Assembly (NCBI GenBank): GCA_963556145.1
Contig: OY744465.1
Location: 4,712,001 to 4,776,000, forward strand
DNA from: Hygrocybe punicea
Lineage: Eukaryota > Basidiomycota > Agaricomycetes > Agaricales > Hygrophoraceae
Length of the DNA: 64,000 nt
Direction: 5' to 3'
Shown here one piece after another: positions 45,620 through 57,600 of this stretch (positions are counted from its first letter, which is position 1; each line of letters starts with the position of its first letter). The translations under genes and the position numbers were made by a program. The notes under the pieces were generated by a model. That model saw nothing but the letters and a program-made list of their open reading frames with translations. It searched no databases and had not been told where the DNA came from.

Positions 45620-46148
45620 TTATTTCAAATGCCGCATATAATGTTGGTTGTCAGCTGTCTGGTTTGGATATGGTATAGTCAAGCATGTACTCCAGCTTTT
45701 CCGCATTAATTCTGCATCACAGGATATGTATGCACAACATTGGAATTAACCCCTATCCATCATTCATCAATATCTGTTAGTATACCCCATGTTGCTTAAT
45801 TTGGCATTATGCAATTTTGTTTCATGAATACCCCTTTTTATTTAGTCTCCATTCCTAACTTTAATTGAGCTTGTCAACAATTCATGAAACCTACCAGTAT
45901 AAACTTGTGGCGAATATCATGTGGACAGTCATCCATTTTTCATGCATACCTTTGCGCTTTGCATGGAGTACATGGCCCAAGAAGCCTCGTTTGGTATATG
46001 AGCATGTGCCAATGGTGGATCCTCAGATGTTATTGTTGAAGTTTTGAATTCACCGATTCATCTTAAATTCATAGCTTATTGTTTTTGAGTGATTTAAATC
46101 GTGAGTGAAGATGATATCCACTATTCCATCAACTTTGACCGCTCTCCA
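45620..46148. other. Divergent AT-rich spacer
   Basis: It separates the divergent genes at 45619 and 46149. A 60-codon plus frame at 45865-46047 has no support as a gene. Promoters of both neighbours presumably lie here. Confidence 0.35.
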
Positions 46149-48179
46149 ATGCCTCCCAAGAAGTCCACTGCCACAAAATCAAACTCAAAAGCAAAACCCA
46201 AGGCCACCATGTATGTTTACCTATTTTACTCGGTATTACTGAAGTTTCTATTGCATGCACTAAAGATGGCCTTCTGCAACAATCGAGAAGCAAAAGAAGG
46301 TTATCAAGACTTGGGCTGATGATGATGTGTATGTGTCATCGTTTTAATCGTTAGCTATTTTTGACCAATGGACAGTGTGGCTTTGTCCGATGCTAATGAT
46401 GATGCCATCAGTATTCAAAGCACTGGCAGTGTAATGGCACCGTCAACGCTCACAAGGTATCTATAATCACATATCATTGTTATCCAATATGAGTTAACAA
46501 ATATTAGGCATTCCATCAAGTTTCGCAACGTTAAAGATGTGTTAGTGTTTCAATATCAAATATATCTAACATGATTTCAATCTGTTACAGTGGAAAGAAA
46601 CGTCAAATGTCATCTCCCAATGTCACCAACAATGACGACGATGTGTAAATATTTTTCATAGGTGTTGTCTCATCATTGACAGGTTATCCATAGTAAAACG
46701 CCTTCCCCCTTCAAGAAATTGAAAGCTGCATCTAATCAATCACAAGACGGTGAGCAAGAGGAGGAAGAGGAAGAGGATTACGGTTCTAAGTGAGTTGTTC
46801 GGTTATCATAGACATATCCATTTGTTCAAACAAATCGTTTGACTGTTTAGGCATCGTCGCAAAGTAGCCTTGATGAAGAACCCCGATAAGCCAATTTCAT
46901 GTGTATTTTACGTGCCGATATGAATATTCTCATGCATTAATCGTAACAGCGTTTCTAATACTCCATCCAAGAAGTCGAAGTCCACGAAGGCCATCATGCT
47001 CGATGATACCGACGATGATAAAGGCTCCAGTGGCGATGAAGGAGATCTGACCTATGCACTGACGCAGATCACCAGGTGTGTTGGATCTTATTACACCGTG
47101 GTGTTTGATGTAGATGTCGTGAATCTAGCTTACCATCTCCGAACGTTGATGAGTCCGATATTGGCACGAGGGATCCTCAACTTGTTGACACCTACCAAGA
47201 CTGTGTCAATATCAAGTATGCAATTGCATTTATACCCTTGTCATTTACTCATAACCATTCAGGGCAGCAGCAATGGTATCCTGGTCCAGTGCAATTGGGA
47301 ATGGCAACCCACAGTTCAGTGATATTATCACTGACATCTACAAGATCAACAGAAAGTACGTTGTTTCAACGACAATTTGAAGTGGATCCAGTCAATTCAT
47401 TTGATATAATATAGATTATTGGTTTCCGCCATTACCTTTGATAGATCTGGGAGGTATTCTAATCTCTCTCGTGATAACCCTGCCCATATCTCCACTGGTG
47501 CATTTGGTCGCAACTTCTTTCATGCAGTCGGAGGTGGAATGCCGACGATCTTTACATCGGTCATCATAGTGGAGTCCTGCTTTCTCAATGAGCCCAAGAT
47601 TGGTGGCAATACAAAGCCGGTCAAGGTTATACAGGGTGCACTACTTCAAGGAGAATGGGAGCGATATGTCGGTGCTATTGGAATGGTGATTCACGAGTCC
47701 GAATTTTGGGCCCAACTGCATAAGGACTATGTGTCCTTCTCAATGACCACAGCAAGTGGAATGGATACATCTCCCAGTTTGTGCATTGATTATTTCTAGT
47801 TGTAATTCCTAATCGATTTTCAGAGAGGCATCGACATCCAAAAATGTACAACTTAGTCCATTCACTTGTCGACCCACTCCATCTTATCATAATGCTGCTC
47901 TATCATTTTATGATATTGGTAAGCATCCAGTCGTCTAATATAAATTGATATCTTAAGTATGTGTTGTCAGTGCCCATCTATGATGCACGCAAAATCAAAG
48001 CGGACTTCACGTCCACTCTCATATCGCTCCAGCAACTACCCATCTTCCCACACAATATCCCTGCAGGATCCTGTGTTGTTGTTGGACATACCATCAATAC
48101 ATTCAAGCGTGTAGATGACATGATGAAGAGCATTTCACTCAATGTGCAATGGGTTATGGTCTTGGGAGTGCCGAAATGA
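46149..48179 (+). CDS. Lineage-specific protein with basic, disordered N-terminus
   Basis: Starts MPPKKSTATKSNSKAKPKAT at 46149 (an upstream in-frame ATG lies at 46101). Small exons encode a polar N-terminal third: 'DANDDAISIQSTGSVMAPST', 'GKKRQMSSPNVTNNDDDV', 'TPSPFKKLKAASNQSQDGEQ' and an acidic run 'EEEEEDYGS'. The C-terminal half looks folded: 'ITDIYKINRKLLVSAITFDR', 'GAFGRNFFHAVGGGMPTIFT', 'SEFWAQLHKDYVSFSMTTAS', 'VPIYDARKIKADFTSTLISL' and 'HNIPAGSCVVVGHTINTFKR', ending 'VQWVMVLGVPK' at TGA 48177-48179. From memory this ending marks an expanded Agaricomycete family often seen in repeat-rich DNA. Its role is unknown. Basic/acidic disorder followed by a small beta-rich domain would suit a chromatin or nucleic-acid protein, but that is only a guess. 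Confidence 0.52.
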
Positions 48180-48265
48180 TTTCCTCACATATCATCATTT
48201 ATATTTGTATTTTATGTCTGTCTTGTGAATAAACGTGAACCGATCCATTGATTGTACAAATGATA

Positions 48266-50086
48266 TTACAAATATGAGTATGGACCTTTTATGTCAACCA
48301 ACCATTTATAAAAAACCCCTGCAAAAGTGTCTGCCAATGAGCCAATGGGTGCTTGAACGGATTTCGGACCTGACTTCATGTTCGACCAGAGGCTGCATGT
48401 GTGATAACATTCCACCTCGTTCACGAAATACGACACAGTGTCCATTTTGGAATCCACAATGAGCGATATGTCCATACGGCAAAAGACACTCATCGATGGT
48501 TTTCCACCAACCATATTGGACTCTATCGCATAAAGCCCTTCGTAGGTCTTTTGGACAAAGTCGAAGAACTCATTTCTGCCTTGCTCTCGAATAGAAATGG
48601 CGCCCCTGTCTGGATTGCACACGACCGTCTTCAATAGAGTCCCCTGCGTTTGAAATATTCTGACAAAGTTAAGACAATCATACATATGATATGACAAGTG
48701 AAAATGAAGGGCACTCACCTTAACTCATCCAAGGTATAGAAACTTGAGATGATATCCCACTTCCAAGACTTGCTTTCCTTGTTGTACAGGGTGTGCACCG
48801 TATACACGACCTTTCCACCAACTAGAAACACACGCCATTCACCCATCTTACTCAGTGGTTCGATGTACGTTTGCCCAAACCAACATGAACCTGGAACCTC
48901 ACAGTTATTATGCATGTATTCCCAATTTCGCTTGGGGTTGCCAGGTAATAGTACGTGATGACCGGTGTCGCTGTGTGTCCGTTTCAAGACAATATTCGGT
49001 GGGAATTGGTCGCCATCGTTTAATAATTTTGCTTGGGGGCGTATCGTATGCATTACGTTCAAAGCGACATAAAGCAAGTTTTGATTTTGTATCCATTTTG
49101 AATGGACCGTGTTCATCTGCTTCGGTGGTGGCCAGATGTGTACCGTTCGACAGAGTTCGTCCATTCCAGTCATGAAAATCGACACATTTTCCAGTGTCAA
49201 TCCATATTGGTTACCTGTCAAGACATCAGTATAATGCAGCGAAAACGGAGCAGAATTAATTAAAGCGATGTCAATCTTACATATATGACATTCCCTTATC
49301 CACACCACCAAATACACAATCTGCCGATGCGAACTTTTGCCACGTATCGCCTTTGTCTTGATAGCGAAGTATTGCGTGAAGGAACTCGGGCCAAAATATG
49401 TATTTGACATTGAAGCGCTGGTCTCCATCCTCATGATGTAGTCGCATACCGATATAAACCTGTTTGTTGTGAAATGCGTTTCAGTATCAACAATCCACAA
49501 ATTAAACAATAGACATTACCCATTCTTGAATACATACTGAATAGCGACTCTTGTATGATTTGATGATATGGACATAACCATCAAGATGGGCAATGGTATC
49601 GAGTTCAATGTCAGATATGGTTGTGGTGACGAATGCAAGATCGTTAATGGCTGCGGCTTTGCTCACGATACGAGTCGTTGGGTCAAGGATAAAGAGGATT
49701 TTGAAAACACGGCCGTCATTGTTGCTTAATGTGGTTATATGGCGTTCATTGTTGCTTACGGTGGTTGGCGGTTCCATTTCACAGTCAGATGATGTTTCCA
49801 TCTCAGAGTCGAATGATAGCCTTTTGCGTGGAAGGAGATCGAGTTCCGTGGCCGTCGCATTGCGGACACCCTGCCAATTTTCACGTATGTTGCGACCAAG
49901 ACATACCAACTGTGGACAAATTCCAGACGAAATGCATTTGGGATGTTGGTGTGCGGATCTGACATGTCTTTGGCAGGAGTTGCCTTCCTTCTTCCACAAA
50001 AAACATTTTGTTTTTGGAGAGTCGCATTTTTGACCAGGGCAGATGTGCATGCAAAGTTCATAACCAAGTTCCTTCTTATATGGCAT
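48266..50086 (-). CDS. Cys-rich protein with an ATP-grasp-like C-terminal domain
   Basis: At least four exons, read leftward from ATG 50086 (MPYKKELGYELCMHICPG). The N-terminus is a probable zinc module with regularly spaced Cys and His ('CPGQKCDSPKTKCFLWKKEG', 'CQRHVRSAHQHPKC', 'SGICPQLVC'). The C-terminal half reads 'ALNVMHTIRPQAKLLNDGDQ', 'FPPNIVLKRTHSDTGHHVLL', 'CWFGQTYIEPLSKMGEWRVF', 'LVGGKVVYTVHTLYN', then after an intron 'PSMSVFCRMDISLIVDSKMD' and 'YFVNEVECYHTCSLW'. A Lys in a beta strand before a Ser/Gly loop, then E-W-R-V-F, then a spaced Asp and N-E-V, is the order of ATP- and Mg-binding residues in ATP-grasp ligases. That reading is inference; the family is not one I can name. The stop lies at 48266. 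The frames look intact. Confidence 0.5.
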
Positions 50087-50339
50087 GTTTGTGGACCTAG
50101 GCAGGATTTCGGATGGGTGGTATGAGGAACAGACACAGATATCATTAATACATCAATACCTTAATGATTGATTACTTTCAGGGTGGTTGATAGTGGGTGG
50201 TGACGATTCCACAAACCTTCTAATTATAAGACGTTGGAATTATGTGACCTGACAAGAGTGGCAATGATAAAACAACGAACACATGCCAAACACGTTGATC
50301 AGCAATGGAATCATTTAAATGTCTTGAAAGAGCAATATC

Positions 50340-51265
50340 CACCAAACAGATCGGACGTGTTCGGTGTGTTCGGTGGAGATGTTCGGTGGATGTCAACCAA
50401 CCATTATGAGGAGATATACTACACTGAACACATCGAACATGTTCGGTGTGTTCGGTGGAGATGTTCGGTGGATGTCAACCAACGGTTGTGACTAGATATA
50501 CCACACCAAACACATCGAACATGTTCGGTGTGTTCGGTGGACATGTTCGGTCAATGTTGGAAAATCAATATGACTAGATATACCACACCGAACACATTGA
50601 ACATGTTCGATGTGTTCAGTGGACATGTTCGGTCAACGTTGGTGAACCAATATTACCAGATATATGACACCGAACACATCGAACATGTTCGATGCGTTTG
50701 GTGGACATGTTCGGTGGATGTTAATCAACCGATATGACCAGATATATGACACCGAACACATTGAACATGTTTGATGTGTTCGGTGGCATATAGCTAGTTA
50801 TATTGGTTTCAACAACGTTGACCGAACATGTCCACCAAACACACCGAACATGTTCGATGTGTTCGGTGTGGTATATCTAGTCATATTGATTTTCCAACGT
50901 TGACCGAACATGTCCACTGAACACACTGAACATGTTCAATGTGTTCGGTGTCATATATCTAGTTATATTGGTTCAACAACATTGACCAAACATGTCCACT
51001 GAACACATCGAACATGTTCGATGTGTTCGGTGGCATATATCTAGTTATATTGGGTTACCAACGTTGACCGAACATGTCCACCGAACACACCGAACATGTT
51101 CGATGTGTTCGGTGTGGTATATCTAGTCATATTGATTTTCCAACGTTGACCGAACATGTTCACCGAACACACCGAACATGTTCGATGTGTTCGGTGTGGT
51201 ATATCTAGTCATACCGATTGATGGACATCCACCAAATATGTCCGGTGACCAAACGCACCAAACAA
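50340..51265. repeat. Palindromic satellite array, two inverted halves
   Basis: About nine units of roughly 100-115 bp, each with the perfect palindrome GAACATGTTC, flanking ACCGAACACA/TGTGTTCGGT words, a GTTCGGTCAACGTTGG box and an AGATATACCACACC box. Units left of about 50790 read in one orientation and those to the right in the reverse complement, so the whole array can fold on itself. Short open frames here only translate the repeat. No gene crosses it. Confidence 0.8.
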
Positions 51266-51673
51266 CATGTTTGGTGTAGTATACCTCGTCCTTTCTACAT
51301 CCATCCAACAAGTCAGACTTGTTGTGCTTTTCCGTCAAAGGACCAGTCTGTGAATATTCATCGAACAAATTAACTCCATTTATCGCCTTACCAACTGAAA
51401 GAAATTCAATACGCTGCACCTGTCGGTTTTCTGCGTGCAAGTACTAGCCTTGGACAACTTATAAGCTCAAGCCACATCAAAAACATAAATAAATAGATTT
51501 GTTGTTTATGCATGCAAAGAAGCCGAACATGAGGTTGAACATGTGGCGATTGATCAGGTCACGTGGTCGTGACATCTGTATTCATAGTCTGGAACGTTGA
51601 GTAAAAAATCCGCCCTTTTCTTTTGCTCTCAAATCGCCTCACACATCGACCAAAAAGCTTTATTTCATCTTCC
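51266..51673. other. Spacer after the satellite
   Basis: No gene supported. The minus frame at 51123-51440 is mostly repeat translation. It holds the upstream region of the gene at 51674. Confidence 0.35.
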
Positions 51674-53620
51674 ATGTCCTTACCTGTCATTAAAACCTTG
51701 ACTCCTGCCATCAATCCTGCGGCCTTCAAATACTGGCCCGATGCGCCGCCCAAAAAGCTGCAGGAGCTCCATTGCATCTTCCAAATCCAGTACATGGTCC
51801 CGCCCAAGATTCCGGCACCCAACAAGGACTCCGGCACCCAACAAGGACTCCGGCACCGTCCCCGTCTTTTCTCGTAACTTATATGTACTGAAGACTCACC
51901 CCCACGATGCCACCGCCTGAGGCGAGTTATGGCGCGAAATGCCCGAATGATACGAGGAACCGCTCCGTCGCTTAATTTATCAAATGGATATGTACATCTA
52001 CGCGACAGCTGCCATCGCATACAACAAGGCACCCCACTACTCGCCGGACTACGTCAAAAATGATAAGGAAGGGACCGATTCACTTCGGGATTACCTCAAG
52101 TATACCGACACCATCATGGACGAAATTTGGGCAGAAGTCTTGGTGGCGAAACGGGCAAACGAGGTTACCCGTGACTGGCGAAGCAAGATCTTCGACGATT
52201 GGCTCCTGAAAGAATTTTATGTCGGGAAACATTCTCCATCGGCTTTGATTCAACATGGCGCTGTGAACACCGAGATCAAGCCCGAGGATCTAGGTGAGTA
52301 TATATATGCATTGGCAGACAAATGGATTATGACATCTGGCATCATAGATTGGGCGAAATACGACGAATCTGTGCCAGCATGGCACAGCGGAACCTCTGCA
52401 AATTGGTCGTTCGGTGGCCTTCCGGATGCCACAAAGCTCGAAATCATCAGTCATGTTATTGCTTGGTGTAAAGGACATAGTGTCCTCGTCGATGCCGATG
52501 TGGCCGACGATGATGAAGGTATGATCTAGAATTACATGTGTGATTGTGCTAATGATATAATACATTTGCAGAGCAGCCGGTTCCCCAGGGCAAGGGCAAG
52601 GGCAAAGCCAAGTCAAAATCGGTCAAAAAACAGATGGCATCTTCCACTGGTTTGTACAAATTTTCAACCGTAGCGGTGTATAGATGCATTGAATATTCAG
52701 GTGGCGCTGACAATTCGTCCGAGAAGGACAAAAAGAAGCCCAAGCCCAAGCCCAAGCCCAAGTCCAGTAAGTACTTTCATTGTCTGTGATTGTCATACAT
52801 GCAAACCCTTCATCATGACAGAATGCACAATCAAGTCCAAAGCCGAGGATGACGATGACGGTGAGTTATTGAATTCCAAATATCAAAACGATAATCCAAC
52901 ACATTTATTCATGTATAGATGATGTGAAGATGGAGGAGGACTTAGCCCTGGTAAAGAAGAAGCGGTCCAAAGCTCAAATGCGTATGTTGCTCACGTTGCT
53001 ATGATTAATGCACTGACATATCGCAGTCGCTGTCGAAATTGGGCCGTCGCGCGGATCCAAGAAATCGGAATCCGTAAAATTGACAGTGGAAGTTAAACCA
53101 CCCATCTCCTCCGAGCCGGTTGATGTTCCACTGGAATCCCCGAAGTTCGACGCTGTAGGAACGGAGTGGGTCGGGTTGTTGGATGTCGATCACGATGCAG
53201 TCATGCACAATGACGATGGACCTCCCGAACTGACACAAGAGTCTCTCAGCGGTGATCATGAGGACGGCGAGGAAGCAAAGAGGAGGAAGCTAGATGTTGC
53301 TTCAGAGCAAGCGGGCATTATTGCAGAGAAGCTCAAACTGGTGAAGCCACCGAAAAAGTCACCGACTCCGGGTATGTGTTTCAACATCACATGGCTGTAT
53401 CTATTCCAATTCTGATCTTCTTAACGTCCTAGGATTCCATCCCAATATGCATGCATCGTCATGCCACCAGTCATCGATGCCTGCCGAGCCCAGTGCTTCA
53501 TCAATGGACGTGGATTGGAGCAATATCGTTCCCCCCGAAATCCTACTCTCGATTCCTCCGAGCCAAACGAGGCCTTCATCTCCCAAGCCGTCGACATCCA
53601 AACTGGATCCTGGGCCTTAA
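51674..53620 (+). pseudogene. Lineage-specific gene, recently disabled
   Basis: The ATG at 51674 starts 'MSLPVIKTLTPAINPAAFKY' and 'WPDAPPKKLQELHCIFQIQY'. The frame shifts at a 19-bp tandem duplication (51812-51857); two TGA codons follow at 51918 and 51948 in the downstream frame. Downstream is otherwise open: 'MDMYIYATAAIAYNKAPHY', 'DIIWAEV'-like helix ('TIMDEIWAEVLVAKRANEVT'), 'IFDDWLLKEFYVGKHSPSAL', 'DLGEYIYALADKWIMTSGII', 'LPDATKLEIISHVIAWCKGH'. Small later exons are Lys-rich ('KGKGKAKSKSVKKQ', 'KDKKKPKPKPKPKSS') and the tail is acidic and Pro-rich, ending 'PKPSTSKLDPGP' at TAA 53618-53620. Splice sites remain good. An alternative start at 51984 would give a truncated but translatable protein. 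Function unknown. Confidence 0.58.
51812..51857 (+). repeat. 19-bp tandem duplication inside a coding exon
   Basis: The unit CCGGCACCCAACAAGGACT is at 51812-51830 and 51831-51849, then partly at 51850-51857. Nineteen is not a multiple of three, and the two reading frames on its sides differ by exactly one unit. Confidence 0.85.
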
Positions 53621-54699
53621 TTTCGGAGGAGTAAGTCCTTCTTTTGTGGAGTATTCATTATATTTGACTAAAAAGACTTCATCCCAGTCGTTGATTTCTG
53701 GAAACGTGTGCCCTCAAATGTCCTCCTCATACATCGCTACTATTAACATTTGTACAGTGTCTATATATGTATTTCTTTTTGCTCTGTTAAAAATGGCTTG
53801 TGTTACTGTATGACCATAAGAATTGAGCATGATAGTAAGCATAGATACAACGTAAGGCATCAATCTTGTTGACTGAAAATCTGTTTGTCTAAAATATATC
53901 CTGGTGAATGCATTACTTTCAGTTCAGTCATAGTACAACTACCGACTCACTCAACCTGAGAAGGACAACCTGAGATGACTCTCATTTGGGCTAACAAAAA
54001 TTAAAATTGAATATATGTAAGAAACCAGAATCGCGAACTTCATGGACCTATTAAATGAGGATACAATGATACAAGAATAACAAAACCCCCTCTTGTTAGT
54101 GGAAGATATAACTGTCACTCAAAGGGGAGCTATGACTATTTGGTACCAGAATAATACAGTATACTTGTGTGGGAATGATACGTACAGCTCCATAAAAATG
54201 ACAATGTATTTCTGACAAGGATGAAGAGCAATGATAATTTCCACGAATTACCAAGTAATTGTCAAATATGCACAGTTGTCAAACAGCCTGGTTGTTCAAC
54301 TTCAATACCTGTTTTGTCTGTTGCGCAAGCTAGAAATAAATATCACTGAGACTCTGAAGATTAAATCCACAAAATATCTTAAAAGGGGGGTACCATTGTT
54401 CTTCTCAGTCGGTTTGATCAATGTCTTGTCAGCCAGACCCCTAATAAGATCGTAAGGCAGCTATTCATGATACAGATGCATTTTTGGCCTGTATCAAGGC
54501 ATGTCATGGGAACATAGAATGGAATAAAAAAAGTAAACACAGATTTCTAAAGATTCAGGCACGCCTTATGGTGTTTTGGGAAAAGCTTACAAATAATATA
54601 ATGTCATATGATCAATCCCATTGTGTTAATTGTTATTCATGATCCGAATCACTTGACTAGTTAAATGGGTGGTGTTTCCTCTGACTGTCACAAATCCTC
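53621..54699. other. AT-rich spacer before the Helitron coding region
   Basis: No gene supported in 1.08 kb. If the Helitron is complete on this side, its 5' end should lie here, but I could not recognise a terminus by eye. Confidence 0.35.
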
Positions 54700-57600
54700 A
54701 TGAATCCCCACAACATCATCCGTGTCTGTATTGCATGTTTGACTTATCTATATTTCCTTGCAAATGCAACATTATTTCCACAACTATGCCAAAATCAAAT
54801 TATGTATATCTCTCCTGAACCAATTTCCTTGCCTTTGATATCGACCTTGACCAAAGAATTGGGTGTTTCTCAAAGAAAACTCATAGAACATGAGTTTGCC
54901 CCAGATCAGGGCGATACAACAATATTGATGCAAATAAATGCAACAAAAAGTGTAGAGTTCATTCAAATAACAAAAGTTAACATGACGATTGATCCATTAT
55001 TCATTTGGACTACATTTAAAAATAGCGCGGTCACAATGCAATTACATTTTATTCAATATGCCAGGACATATTTCTTGCCTCCTAAATATCTCTTTGCTTT
55101 GTATTGTCTTCTCAAACCTATCACTGTCCAATGTCGTTGTAAAATGATCAAGGCATTGCTCATGCGATTACTATTGAGACGACATGATTTCAGATCATAT
55201 TTATTTCATTGTATTACTAGTTCTCTAACACATGAAATGTTGCTGTGGATCACACTATGTTTCATAATACGACATAGTCGTTCCAATATAATTGTGTTCA
55301 ATTTGAATTTATTCAGAAACCCGTTTAAATCTTTATATATAAATTCCCTTCATGGATATCATTTCATTGGTGGTGGTAAACGAATACCAACATTCAAATT
55401 TAACCTTCTTCAATCTTTCATGCTCCCATCCAATAATATCAACCATGATTCCGACATACTATTTGAATATGTGGATCATGTTGATCAACAGGCCACCAAC
55501 ATTGTATATGGAGATAGAAAAAAATATTTGTGGGTCAAAATGCCTTTGCATGAACTTCTGCCAAAGTTGACGGTGAAGGATATTGGTGAAATAACAACAA
55601 TACATGGTATATATTTGTCAAAGACATTACGAAGATTACATGGACAAGATCTATCTGTGCCATTAATGAGGTATAATTGTTCAGCCTGTGATACTCATGT
55701 TTCTATTTTTCATGTGCATGATATTAAATCAAATAAAGATAAGTGTAAAGAGTGGTACAAAAGACAACAAATGACAGAAACATATGAGTGCGGAACAGAA
55801 GAAACTCAGACTAAAATGAAAGAAGAATTGGACAAGTCAGATGAGCAATCATTTCCTCCTCCTCCACCATCTATTGAATTGAAGGAAACCATAATCAGCA
55901 ACTGGTGCAGAGATACATCACCTGAATGTTTTCAAGAAAGTGGGTGTGCCGTGTGCGGTCAATTGGTTGCATTGAAGAACATGTCTTTATTGTCAAAGAC
56001 AAAGGTTAATCTGAAATATTAACTAGAGACAATATGGGAATCACAAGATGTGAACGATATCATTGTTCTGATCCAATAGAGGATATCAAAGGTCCAGTGC
56101 TAGATAACACATGTAAATGGATATGCAAACCATGTGTGCTCAGTCTGAATAAAGGCCAAACTCCCAAATATGCTTTGGCAAATGTACTTTGGATGGGAAG
56201 AATTCCTGCACAACTTCAAAATCTAACATTTGCTGAACAACTTTTGATTGCCCGTGTTCGTCACAACAAATGTATTGTTCGTGTCTCATCTGGGATGCAT
56301 AAAATGAAAGCAAATGCCATCATGTTTCAAAACCCAACACCAAAGATATATCAACAGTTGCCTCCAACAATTAAAGAACTTGACGAAGTGCTAGCATTCA
56401 TTTTCACCAGTCCTGCCAGACCAACTCCAGAAGACATGGAGCGAACACCTTTATTGGTTCGCAGAAGGTGAGTTTCTGCAGCTTTAGAATGGCTGAAATT
56501 GAACCACATGGATTACTATGATTTGGATATCTCCTATGAAAATCTAGCACAATATCCAGATCATGGAATTCCTGTTGTGGTTGCATATCGACCAGCAGAC
56601 ACAAATAAAGAACCGGAAGCCACTAGTGCATTTGACAATGAAGAGGAAGATAGTGTGGAAGATGGGCCTTGTCCCTTTGTTGTTAGTGGAGTAACTGGCG
56701 AAAATCTAGATATTACAAGTCCAACGGCATTAATAGCTAGAGCGACAAAGCACTTGATAGATGACCATGGTGGTGTTCTTGCCATAAGCCATGCTAGAAA
56801 TTCAGAATCATTCTTTAATAATCCTCAGTTATATCCTATGATGTTCCCCTGCCTATTTCCATATGGCTTGGGCGGTATTAGCAGCATTGACAAAGATGTT
56901 TTAAGCATCAGTGATATGATGCATAAAAGGCATCTTCTGATGTACCATGACAAAAGATTTCAAACCGATCCCTATTTCCCACTGATTGCATTCAATCAGG
57001 AACAGATTAAAGACAGTACAACAGGTGGATATCTGTTGACTAATAAACATAATTTCAATGATATTGCAGATCGCTTGATGAATATCAATACAGCTGTTTT
57101 AGATGATCTCTCTAAAAGACTGTCTAGAGGTGATAGAGTCAAACCAGATACCCCTGAAGAAAAAGCATGTTATAGGCTTATATCAGACTTGGATCATGTA
57201 GCTGGTCAGGTCAAAGGTTCAATTACTAACAAAAAATACATGCGAAATGAGATTTGGTCTCTGATATCCTATATTGGTGCTCCGACTTGGTTTATCACTT
57301 TTGCACCTGCAGACATCAATCACCCACTATGCTTATATTATGCTGACAACAAAGAAAAGTTTTATCCTAAACTACGTCTACCCCAGGATTATTACAAACT
57401 AATCGCAAATAATCCAGTTGCTGGAGCTTGCTTCTTTCACTTTACTACTGAAATGTTCATCAAACATATATTAGGAATGAATGAATCTCACCCTGGCCTT
57501 TATGGAAACACATCAGGTTATTATGCAATGGTAGAGGAACAAGGACGTCTTACCTTGCATCTTCATATGCTGTTGTGGATAAAGGGATGCCTTACACCTC

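Noticed and set aside
50430..50530. GAACATGTTC as a transcription factor site resembling known animal response elements
   Set aside because: The resemblance is a property of a repeated palindrome; no promoter or matching fungal factor is implied by the context.
50340..51265. Open frames through the satellite (e.g. 50234-50491, 50528-50737, 51123-51440) as genes
   Set aside because: They only translate the repeat in both orientations and have no independent protein character.
50340..51265. CRISPR-like array
   Set aside because: The genome is eukaryotic, units are variable and inverted at the centre, and there are no constant-length unique spacers.
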